Shown here: in pieces, positions 1 through 11,500 of the stretch
Numbering within the stretch: position 1 is the stretch's first letter
How the letters are laid out: every line of letters begins with the position of its first letter
Assembly: GCA_022829145.1 (NCBI GenBank)
Contig: CM040755.1
Span: forward strand, 13,517,063 to 13,581,062
Origin: Albula goreensis
Taxonomy: Eukaryota > Chordata > Actinopteri > Albuliformes > Albulidae
DNA length: 64,000 bases
Reading direction: 5' to 3'
Translations under genes and position numbers: made by a program
Notes under the pieces: generated by a model
Told to the model about the DNA's origin: nothing
The model's database searches: none
The model's input: the letters and a program-made list of their open reading frames with translations, nothing else

Positions 1-683
1 GTGGTGAGTATAGCTATTAATCATACAATGGTCTTACAAATTAAGAACACAATGTTCATCAGCTTTATACTGTATCCAAATTGCTGTGGCTTCGGGGCAC
101 TACAAGCAGTGAGGTGGAGGAGGGTGGAGAAGACCTCTAAACCAATGAAAATACAGGGATCTCCATTTTAGCACCTCCCTCCTGCCAATCCCCACTGTTC
201 CTGGCAGATATGTTGAGTGGTGGGAAGAATCGCACAGCCAGAGGGTTGACAGAATGGAATGTCGGGATGGGAGTGCAGTGTTGAACTATTCAGCAAATGA
301 AGTGGGCCTGACCTCTTACTCATCTGAGCAATGTGGAACTTTCATTAAATTACGCATTCCCACTGCTGTCATTCAAAAGCAGTTCATGCATTTCTGTGGG
401 GTGTGCGACCTAAGGGGATCTGCCAGAGCAGTTTTCCATTGACACAATGGCATTCAGAAAATTACTTTGACAAACCAAAGTATGAAAATGGCAGAGAATT
501 CTGATAAAATGTGGTCTATACAAGCGATTGGTGGGTTGGTTGATTAGTTTGTTGGTTGGTTAGTTTGTTGGTTGGTGTCTGCAGGATTCCTGAGATAACA
601 CAGCTCCTGTCACAGTAAAGATAGACACCTCTTCAAGAGGGTGAGCCGCTGGTTGGTCGTTGGGAGTGGGTGGAGGAAGCTGG
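1..683 (-). other. secisbp2l: secisbp2l 3'UTR (partial)
   Basis: Downstream of the stop codon on the minus strand. I see no AATAAA or ATTAAA on the minus strand here, so the 3'UTR probably continues past the window edge. It contains the TTGG-type repeat near 525-577. No other coding signal is visible. Confidence 0.6.
525..577. repeat. TTGG-rich imperfect tandem repeat
   Basis: Imperfect tandem copies of GGTTGGTTAGTTTGTT-like units. In secisbp2l mRNA sense this is a CCAAC-rich 3'UTR tract about 110-160 nt past the stop. Confidence 0.7.
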
Positions 684-1327
684 TCAACAAGTGACGCTCT
701 TGGTCTCTAGTGGTTGGTCACTGCAGTCCAGTCCTGGTTCTGCCAGCTCAGCAGAATCCAACCCTTCTTCCTCACTGTGCCGACCACCCCCTTCTTCCTC
801 CTCTGCCTCCTCTTCCTCCTCCTCTTCTTCCTCCGTGCTGTCCTGGCTCTTACCCAGCTGTAGGTTCTCCAGTGTCTCTGAGACCCAGGAGTCGATCCTG
901 CTGCTGAGGGGAACCTCCACGGAGATAGGCCCCGGGGTGTAGTCCTCCTCCTCATCTTCATCTTCGTCGTCCTCCTCACCCTCCTCCAGCATGCCGGGCA
1001 CCAGAGTGCTGGTGGTGCTGGTGATGGAGGAGTTCAGCAGGTCCCTGCAGCTCCCATCCAGGGAGCCTGTCTCTGTGCTCTGCTGGGACGCCCACTCCAG
1101 CCGGTCATCGGTCTTTCCTTCCTCCTTCTCGGCCAAACCGCCAGTTTTCCCATGCTGGGGGGCCACAGGGGCAGGGGTCAGGGTCAGGCTAGGGGCTGCA
1201 GGACCGTCGCCCTCTTTATTGGCCCCTGCTGTGCTCTCTCTAGCCATCATCCTGCTGCACGGCTCACCGTCGCTCTCAGCAGCCTCCTGGCCATCTGACG
1301 TCTCCACCATGTTCCTCCAGTTGGTTT
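684..1327 (-). CDS. secisbp2l: secisbp2l exon 18, terminal (residues 878-1091, stop TGA)
   Basis: Acceptor CCCCACACCACAG. Begins ETNWRNMVETSDG, carries the conserved EWASQQSTETGSLDGSCRDL and LVPGMLEE blocks, then two acidic tracts: a GEEDDEDEDEEE run near 930-985 and a second, nearly pure glutamate run encoded around 790-835. It ends DQPLETKSVTC with TGA at 686-684. The second glutamate run looks expanded relative to the human protein as I recall it. Confidence 0.94.
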
Positions 1328-1548
1328 CTGTGGTGTGGGGAAGAGAACAGCAGGAGCTGATTGATCAGTTACATCTAACCCACAGTGCTCCATGTGCTAA
1401 TACTACAGTAGGATGATGAAGACAATATGCCTAAACATTCATATTTTTTCATTTCATCTACAGTCGCTTATGTACTTTTTATAAATATCATACTACTTAC
1501 AATGTGTGTATATGAAACTAATCGAAGTCGATAAATCTTTATGTAGTA

Positions 1549-1614
<66 letters not shown>

Positions 1615-4600
1615 TGCCTATCATAAGTATTCACCCCCTTGGATGTTTTACCCTTTCATTGCTTTCATTAATCAATCATGGTCAATAAAATTTGTTTTTT
1701 TTAACACAAAAATTTATCGGAAAAAACTCTTTTATGTCAAAGTGAAAACAGATTTCTACAAAGTAATGTTAATGAAACAAAATTATATAAAGAAAAATAA
1801 TTGTTTGCATAATTATTCACCCCCTTCAAGTCAGTATTTAGTAGATGCACCTTTGGCTGCAATCACAGCACTGAATCTGTGTGGATAAGTCTCAATCAGC
1901 CTTGTACATCTGCACACTGCAATGTTGCTCCATTCTTCTTTGCAAAACTGCTCAAGCTCTGTCCGGTTGCATGGGTATCGGGTATGAACAGCCCCTTTCA
2001 AGTCCAGCCACAAATTCTCTACAAGATTGAGGTCTGGGCTTTGACTCGGCCACTCCAGAACATTTACCTGGTTCTTTTTAAACCATTCCTGTGTAGTTTT
2101 TGCAGTATTTTTGGATCATTGTCTTGCTGGAAAACAAATCTTCTCCCAAGCCATAGTTCTCTTGCAGACTGAATAAGATTGTCCCCCAGGATTTCGGTGT
2201 ATTTTGCAGCATTCATTCTGCCCTCTGTCTTTGCAAGCCTTCCAGGGCCGGCTGCTGAGAAACATCCCCACTGCATGATGCTGCCACCACCATGCTTCAC
2301 AGTGGGGATGGTGTGTTTTTGGTGATGTGCAGTGTTTGTTTTCTGCCAAACATAACGTCTTGTCTGATGGCCAAAAAACTCAATTTTGGTCTCATCAGAC
2401 CAAAGAATCTTCTTCCACTTGACCATGGAGTCTTCCACATGCCTTTTGGCAAACTCTAGTCGAGATCTAATATGAATTTTCTTCAACAGTGGCTTTCTAA
2501 TTGCCACTCTCCCATAAAACTTTGACCAGTGAAGAACCCGGGCAGCAGTTGCTATATGCACAGTCTCTCCCATCTCAGCAGCTGAAGCTTGTAACTCCTT
2601 CAGAGTAGTCGTAGGGGTCTTGGTGGCTTCTCTCACTAGTTTCCTACGTGCACGGTCACTCAGTTTACGAGGGCGGCCTGATCTAGGCAGATTCACACAT
2701 GTGCCATATTCCTTCCATTTCTTGATGATTGATTTCACTGAACTCCGGGATGTTCAATGCCTTGGGAATTTTTGGTATCCATCCCCTGAATTGTACTTTT
2801 CAATAACCCTTTCCCTGAGTTGCTTGGAGTGTTCTTCTGTCTTTATGGTGTTATGGTAGCCAGGAATACTGATCAACCAGTCTCTGGACCCTTCAGACAC
2901 AGGTGTTTTATACCTCAATCACATGAGACACACCACATCACTCAGGTTATCTTCAATTCACTAATTGTGAGACTATTTGCAACAATTGGATGGACCTCTA
3001 TTGAATTAGACCATTAAATTTAAAAGGGGGTGAATATTTATGCAAACAATTATATTTCTTTATATATTTTTGTTTCATTGACATTACTTTGTAGAACTCT
3101 GTTTTCACTTTGACATTAAAGAGTTTTTTCCGATAAATTTTTGTGTGAAAAAAGCCAAATTTTATTGACCATGATTGATTTATGAAAGCAATAAAAGGGT
3201 AAAACATCCAAGGGGGTGAATACTTCTGATAGGCACTGTATATATATATATATATATTTATTTATTGTTTGATTTTTTTTTTCTTTTTTAAAAAAGAAAG
3301 TGGCCAGGCCTCCCTCCCTCCATATTTTTTCTTTATTTAGATAGCTGGAGGGCAGAGAGGGGTATAGAGGAAGAGGGAGCATAGAGTGGAAATTTGGAGC
3401 CTGGTCTTGAACCAGGTCTCTTGGGTACCATATGTGGTTGAGATGGCCGTGCTACCAATGCATTATCATGTCACACCAAGTAAACAATATATAAACATGT
3501 CAAAGCTGGTATTATTTTTTGTATACATTTTCTGGCAAATTTTTAGCTTCCATTTCGGCAATTTTGGCAACTGATTTCTTTTGTAAATTTTGTTTCAATT
3601 TGTTATGGCATCAGTTCTTACACCAGATGTAATTTTAAAAGACTGGATGTTATTTGTGTTGTCAGTTACATAAAATTAGTAGAGGCATAAACACACTAGC
3701 GGTGCATTCAAAAATTATGTTCTTTATTCCAACTAGTAAGAATAAAATAAAGGTTTCAGGACTTGGTGCTTGTGGATGGCTGTGTACACTGGTTTTCACG
3801 AAACCTAATCTCTTGATCAATCAAGTTGAAATACATGTTTACATTTCATAAGGTAAGTGTAGGACTCAGTTAAGTGTGAGGCCTTACCGTACTCCTTCTC
3901 ATTAACTTCTGATATGGGCTCAGAGATGACACTGCAGAAGGAGATAGCGCTGGCAGCTGAAGGGTTCCGTGAGTGACCCATGTGATGCGAGACCTTCTTC
4001 ACGTTCTTCAGGGCCTCTTCGGCCTGCTCCTGCTCTAGCGCCGACACCATATCCTTGTAGGCCTTCCTGGCCTCTTCAGTCAGTGAGACCAGCCTGTTGA
4101 ACAGGCCCTGAGGTAGAAAAGCACAGTCCCACTCAGATGTGAGCAGCTCATCAGCTGGACAGGAGCATGTGGAAAGAGTAGCATGCCGACCATTTCCATC
4201 TTCTATTTGCACTTGTTTTGATCTTGCACTTTCTAATCAAATTCTCTGTGCATGTGACTGCTCTTTGTACATGCATGCCCTTCCTACCTCAGCTCCAGAG
4301 TAGTTGAAGATGCCCACGACGCTGACAGGGACCAGTTTGTTGACACAGCGGCCTAGGGCCTTCCTGCCCAGTGCAAACACAAAGGGGATCTCCTGCTCTC
4401 TGGCCATAGCAATGACGTTGTACAGGGCTTCATCCAGACCTCCTGACAGGTACAAACAAAGATGGCGTCTGTTAAGAAAAATACTTTTGTCTATAGTGTA
4501 AATATGATGGTTCATGATATGTACCAAATTGCAGACACTGCCACCACTTAAAAATGTAGTTTAAATCATTTACTCATGTTTGCCATGATGTAACCCATAC

Positions 4601-7600
4601 AATACTTGAAGTTCCATGGGTGAGACCTCCCTCACCTTTGGACTGGATCTTCTCACAGTTGGGGGAGATGATCACACATTTGATCTTGTGGAGCTTCATG
4701 TGCTTGGTGACCTCGCGTAGCCCCATGACCAGCCGGCGCTTGGACTTGGCCTTGGTGGGGTCCTTCTGGTAAACGCGTTCCTGGAAACGCACCAGCTCCT
4801 GCAACAGCAGGGTCACGCTCTCATCGATCTCCTTGTTCAGCACCTGGTTACAGTACCTGAAACACACACAACCAATCTGCTGCAAACACATGTAAATTAA
4901 CTCACATTAGTCAATGGACGGCACACACACACCACACACGCACAGACACATGCTTACACACAAAGCAAGGATAAAAAGAAGTGCGGACAAATAATGCACA
5001 TGCATTACACATTTAACTTCAAAAGTGTATACATAACATGGCTAACCTCATCCAAAACAATAAATACAATGAACGTGGGGAGTAGTGTGGGTATAGAAGC
5101 TGTGGGAGGTCAGAAGCTGTTAAAATGCAGGATCTGTAAGAAGCGGGTAGGCCGGGACAATGTGCTTACTGCGGTTGACTTTTTGGACAACAAAGGCCTG
5201 TCTGTAAAGGGTGGCATACATTGTACGGAGAACAGAGCAATGTGCAGTGTGCTTGTACCATACACTGTACAATCCGTTATTGTATAGTCCTTTCTTAAAA
5301 GAGCCTATTAATGTTCACAGAAGAGGTCTTAGTTCTGAGATATATTTTTTGTATCCGGGTGGGCAAGGAATTTGAGTGACTAATCCTTTTTTCCTCCTCT
5401 CCCAAAAACCGTTAACCATCTTGTTTCAGCTCAGTTTGCTGTAGAGAGTTAACTTCCAGAAATAAACCATGAAAAATGATGAATGCCTGCTCAACTGCTG
5501 GGGCAACCAGTACGAGTCACAGATTTGAGCACAAGACTAAGAATGGTGAACATACAAATATTCTCAGTTTCATTACCTTACCACAGATATTCCTTTGAGA
5601 TACCAACTGAAAAGCTACCCATTAACAGTGTTGAAAGTCCATCCTTGGCTTTTGTAGTTATGTCTGCACTGAGTGAAACTTGAAAATAGTACAAATGCCA
5701 TGTAACATGTTAAAGTTTACAGCCTATTCTGTGTCAAGTTAGAAAAGCTTGGTACATTCAACAACACAACACACTGTTAAACACGTCCTAACATTCGACG
5801 TAATGAGCGAACAATGCAAGACTTAACACAGACAAATAAACCCAACAAGTAAATGTGCATGGACAGAAAACATAAGAGGAGGAGGGCTGCAGGGTTGACT
5901 TACTCGCGGAATCTCCGGCTGTGGATCTTGGTGATGGCGGAAGTGGCCATGGGGCTGCCAATGCCCGAACTGGCAGGTGAGCCCTGGGACACAGGAGTGA
6001 TGCTGTATGGCGAATTCTGACTGGCCGGCGACAGAGAGGTGTCACTGGGCATGCTCAGGCTGTTGTCTGCAAAACAACATAAGACAGACAATAGTCACAA
6101 AAAGTCAAAAGGAATACCAGTGGTGTTAGGTGCTGGACAGGCTAGATTCATTACCATGAGCCTTATGGGAGAAAGAAAAGGTTCACTGCTCACCCTCTTG
6201 GGATACACCCTCTCGGGGCAGGTCATCTGTGAAATTCAGCTCATCACCAGTCCGATCATCCTGACCTGTGATGCTCTGGTCCAGAGAGAATTTTCCCTTC
6301 TTCACCTCTCGTTCTTTCAGAATAATCTTACAACAGACAGAAGGATGAGGCTCTCACAAAAATTCATGGCATGCATCTCACAAACTCATGACTTGTCAAA
6401 GACATTTTAAACAGATTTAACCAGAGTATTATAAGAATATACAGCCTGATGCAGTTTGTGTTGATATTTTAAATGTATCCTGGCACTTTGAGAGCTGTCA
6501 TACACAAGTTTGCATTTTCTGAAAAGTTGGCACTCATTTTATTTTTAACCTTGCTGTTTTACCACCATTTATCCATGTTATTATGGCAAAATTAAAATGT
6601 AGGATTGCCAATGAACCTGAGCTAGGAAAATCTGATTGAATTATACTTTCATAAACAGACATGTATAGAGACAGGAGTCTTGGCAGCAATGACCAGTCAC
6701 TGCCCTAAGTAGCGAGCTTTGAGTAATCATGCTGACCAATCTCTTAAAAATTATCAGTTGGCAATATCAAAACACAATGTTTGACTACTGAGTAAATGCC
6801 ATCAGACTAGAAAATTGGCAAAAAAACAATAACAGATGAGATACTGCATTTCACCGACTGTTAAATCAATATCCAAGAATGAATGGATATTCAGGTTGCT
6901 GTAAATTAATACAAATTGCTTTGCTTCAACATTCCATTGGCTTGGTTCTGACTGAGATTCAGTACTCAGATTTTGGTGTTGTGCTGCTCACCTTTTTCAG
7001 TGCAGTGGGCCTCTTAACTTTGGGGAGCTCCCTCTCCTTCCCCCTCTTCACCCTGGGGGCACTGGAGTCCAGGATGTTGTGGGGCCCTGTGTAGGGCTGG
7101 CCCTTCACTAATGCCTTACTGCCTGTGTCCTTGCTGTGAAATGGGGTTGTTGTGCCAACTAGAAGGGAAGTACAGAGAGGAGCGTTCAGGGGCCAACTCT
7201 AGTCTGATAAGCACTCATTTGACCCACAAGCTTAAGCTCGGTTCAGTTTTTTTGTGTCACTTTAATACTATAGGGAGTTGTTGTCCTATCGAGTAGATAA
7301 TCAAAGACTGGCTTTGATTTGTGAAGCTTAAATTAATAGCTGTATGGAAAGGCTCTCCATACAGAGAGTACCTCAGGAAAGGAAGAAAGAAGAATCAATG
7401 AAGAATGTTATCCCTCAAAAAAAAAAATATTGTACAGAAACATGCATGAATTGTAATGCCTAACTAGAAAAGCTGAGCTTTTTTTTTATGAGCAAATTAA
7501 TGTAGCTTTTGTGGTACTTTTGGGTGCAGTGCATTGATAGCCCTACAGTAGTTCATATAAAATTTATAGAATTTCATTGGCAGGGGCAGTCCACAATCTG

Positions 7601-8081
7601 TTTGTTCATTGGAATCAGTGCTGCACAGATCCACTACACCATCATTTAAATGCTATGATATATCTATTTATGGAACAACAAACAGTGGAAACCATCATTC
7701 CAAGCACATGTGAAAAGTACACATGTATACATGCTCAGATAGATGAGAGAAATTAGGAATGTAAGAGATAGAAATAAAGAAGTGTTTTCAGGAGCTTAGT
7801 TATCCTCCATGGGACAGGGTGAGAGGCAGGGCTGCGGAAGTGTACCTGTGTATGAGAGGGGCTTGGTGTTGGTAAGCTGTCGGGCCTTCATTGCTTGCTG
7901 CTGCTTCTCCAGGGCAGCCAGCATGTCCCCCAGGTCAAGCTGCACTGGGGTCTTACTCTTCTTTCCTGCAGCCTTGGTCAGTGCCTCCTGCAGGCAGAAC
8001 CAAAACAGTAGGTTCTGTTAACTCCACAGCAGCATTTGCTTAAATCATTTAAAGAAATGGGACATAGGAGATGACTTCTCC

Positions 8082-8176
<95 letters not shown>

Positions 8177-8434
8177 GATGATTGAGTTTTGATGTGGTCA
8201 CTTTGTGAGAGTAAACAGAAACAAAGTTATCATTTGCTTAGCTTAAACAAAAAAACAGCACAACGGACAGAAAAAAAAAAAAAAAAACATTTTCACCATG
8301 GATTACATCATGTCCCATGTGACTGATTCACATCAAACTAATGAAACACAGCTGAACTACAGCTTCATCTGTTCCTTACACAATCATAGCCACACAGCAT
8401 ACCTATAGCTTTTTCGATTTCTTACAGTGTCAGT

Positions 8435-8503
<69 letters not shown>

Positions 8504-11500
8504 CAAACCTGCAGCTTCTTCTGCTCCATGCTGATCTCAGAGTACTCCTGCGCTGTGGCTAGGGCAGCTGCCAACGCCTTCTTCCTCTGACTCTTGGCTC
8601 TCTTGGGGACAGACGTGGTGATGGGGATGGGCGTCTGCACAATGCTGATGGGCGAGTTCTCCGGGAGGTTCTCCAGCTGTGAGACAGAGACACAGTCACA
8701 CTTACCAAACACAGCTCTAGCAGGAGCCCAGAGCACAGGTGGAGGTGCATATTCAAGGTCAGCGAACAACAGAGCTCAGCCAGTGCAGTGCAGAGCTGCA
8801 GATCTTAAATCGTTCCCTCTCACCAGGTTTTTAGGGATCTTGGGCTGGACTTGCTCAGGTTTACTCCGGACTGTGGCTCCCCCAGAAACCAGCTCTGGAA
8901 ACTCATCTTCATCCTAGAGAAAGGGTAACATCGTACTGTGTTTTGGAAAACAAAGCATGCACAAGTCTAACTAATTTCAGTTTGTTTAATGTGCTGTGCT
9001 ACTACTCATAAGCAAAAATCACATGTGAAAGTATGAAATAACACTGGAAAAATTGTACACTTAAAGGTAAGTAGGGCCCACCTCAAAATACAGGGGTTCT
9101 GTGTTGAGTTCCCCTCCTGGCAGTTGGGGAGCCACCTGAACAGTTCCCTCCTGCAGCCTCTTAGGAAGACTGGATCCCCTTTCGGATGAGCTGCTGCAGC
9201 CACGTCCATGATACCCCGCTTGGAAGTCCATCTAGGGAGAGTAAAAACTGTCAGAACTGTTCCAATGCCCATATGGTCCTAGACTAATATAAACTGCTGA
9301 GAGGACTTCACCTGTGGACAATTTCTTTGCTCAGGTGCTTTCCCTCCTCTGTAGTAGCTGGAGGTTCTGTCCACCCAAGGCTTCTGAGTGGCCTGGGATG
9401 CCACATTGACCCAGCTCACCGCTGTGCCAAAACAGAAACACAGCCCAGAATTTGAGGAACAAAAACAAGATGTTAAATGCATTAAAATGAAAAATTCAAA
9501 GAGGAGGCCTACCTGTCATCACACCAGTTTCAACTCCCTACAGAAAGCAGAAAGTCGCTGTTACCACTATTGAAAACTGAGCAATGGGGAGCATTTTGAT
9601 TTCCTGACACAATACACTATGATACAGGTCAATGATGCAATTATGAAAAGGACCCATGTCCTGGCTTTCTAGTGAAAAGATTGTTTTGAAAAGGATAATA
9701 TTTTAAGAGAATGTGTTTCCAAGAGACACAGAACTATGAACGGGCATAGACATCTGCACCAAAGAGGTTCAAGAATATTTAAGTGAAATCACTTCATTAA
9801 AAATAGTGATTACAAGAACATATGACTTTAATGAGCACACTCCCATTATAGTGTGCGCAGGGTGCTGGGCCAGCTGTACCGTGGAGACTGTGTGCTCAGC
9901 AGGTCGTGGGGCAGCTCCACCAGCCTGGTTGTGCTTGGGGCTGCAGTAGCCACTGTCGCTGTCGATGTCCGCCTCACTGGCACCGTGCTCGCTAGAGGAC
10001 TCTGCTGTTGGGTGGGATGCCCGCCTCCTCCGTGTTTTATTCTTCCACAATAGCGGACTGGCCCTCTCTGACAGGGATTTGTTGGAGATTTCCCCTGGGA
10101 AATCTGAAGTGAGCAAAAGGAGTGTGTCATTCACAAGCCCCTTAGGCGTATGATGAGAAAAATACCTTTCTGTCTGCCCAGGGATCCACCCCCTCATTCC
10201 ATTTCTTAATACTCAAGTGGCCAAAAGTGGGAAAAGGCCATACTACAGCAAAACACTTGAAACATGACATTTTATCCACTAACCCATTCCACCTACAAAA
10301 AACATCTATTATTTATACCGCATTTGTTTTACCAGACGCTGCAATGCATGTCACTTCCCAACTTTTTGAAGAAAAATAGCTCCAGAATGACAGCCACATT
10401 CATATGAGCATACATGTTGCAAAAGTGAATGTGGATTGATAAGTGAGCTGAAGGCACATGGAATGTTTGAATGTGGAATAGGGGAACCATGTATTTGATG
10501 TGTTTGTCAAGCTACAACCAAAAACTGAATGCATGTAATGTCATGTGTAATTCCAAATCCATTAAAATGAACAATAGTTAAGAGGGAAGCAGAAAACAAA
10601 TCGTATAACATGCATATCAGGAATGTACACAAAATTACATAAATGGGTGGTATCACGACTTAATCTAGTGAAAGTTCCTTGGTTCTTAAGTCCATCTAGC
10701 TTTTACACGTACAACTGTAAACACTGTACAAAAAAAGGACATGCTCTTGAAGGACCTCTCTGTTGTACTGACAGCTGCAGTTAGCTTGTAAAGCTGGAGT
10801 GAAATGCATGTCAAAACTGATCATAAACAATCCTACAAAGCTCAATGTCAAGTGGTTTTACATATACTTTTTGTCTTATCTTTAGTACCATACAGTCTCT
10901 TTAAAGGTGGAATGAAATGTGAATTTGATATTGGGATTGGTTTGGGAAAGGGGAAACACTAGCCAGGTCCCTGAGTGCCAGTTACCGGTCTGCTGGGCTG
11001 CATCCACCAGAAGGACTGTCTTTGATCTGCCATCAGGACCAGCAGCACTGATCTCCTTCTGAACTGCTACACTTCTCATTGGGGGCCTCTTTGTCCTCAT
11101 TGGCTGAGAGAGTTGCTGTGGAAATATCAACTTTGAACTGGGTGTGGAGCACTGTATTACAATTACAGTGTAGACAAAAGAACACCACTAGTTTAAAACA
11201 ATAAAGTGAGTTTACACAAGTCAAGAGTGGACATCAGCTCACGGGACATACCTTTGGTAGCACGGCAGTCCGAACGATGCCCCTCCCCCTCTGGCTGGAC
11301 ACGCCAAAGGCCTGGCCTGGAGCCAGGGTTCGATCGCTGCACTCAGTGGACACAGCATTGACCACACCTGCCTGCACAGGGGCCCCATAGGGAGAGGGGA
11401 AGGGCTGGTAGAAGCCCATCATGGGAGTGCAGGGGGCTGGCATGATCTGATAGTAGGTGTAGTCGCTGGACACGGGAGGCTGGGGAGAGGACAGGATGGG

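Larger units (their letters stand above)
1612..3238 (-). mobile_element. Tc1/mariner-type DNA transposon (IR/DR class), defective
   Basis: A 1627-bp element with flanking TA dinucleotides, terminal CAGTGCCTATCA at both ends and inverted repeats of about 210 bp. It contains a degenerate transposase on the minus strand. Each inverted repeat holds two copies of an ATTCACCCCCTT-like motif about 185 bp apart, the IR/DR layout of fish Tc1 elements. It lies in the last intron of secisbp2l (1328-3887), with its transposase in the same orientation as the host gene. Confidence 0.95.

Noticed and set aside
707-979. Arginine/lysine-rich 90-aa ORF on the minus strand
   Set aside because: Frame-shifted reading of the Glu/Asp-rich terminal exon of secisbp2l; purine-rich codons give Arg/Lys in the other frame.
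670-1416. Serine/proline-rich plus-strand ORFs
   Set aside because: Antisense shadows of the acidic secisbp2l exon 18; no splice or family signal.
2998-3382. Minus-strand ORFs at the right end of the transposon
   Set aside because: They translate the inverted repeat and (TA)n tract; not transposase.
8084-8502. CRISPR-like or tandem array
   Set aside because: Simple dinucleotide microsatellites only; there is no spacer structure, and the genome is eukaryotic.
8422-8508. Open frame with a long CV repeat after exon 10
   Set aside because: Translation of the (CA)n microsatellite in the intron; the GT donor at 8508 ends the exon.
9769-9879. In-frame extension of secisbp2l exon 5 (GTACAGCTGGCC onward)
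   Set aside because: Intronic read-through. The donor at 9879 gives the only phase compatible with the micro-exon and exon 7.
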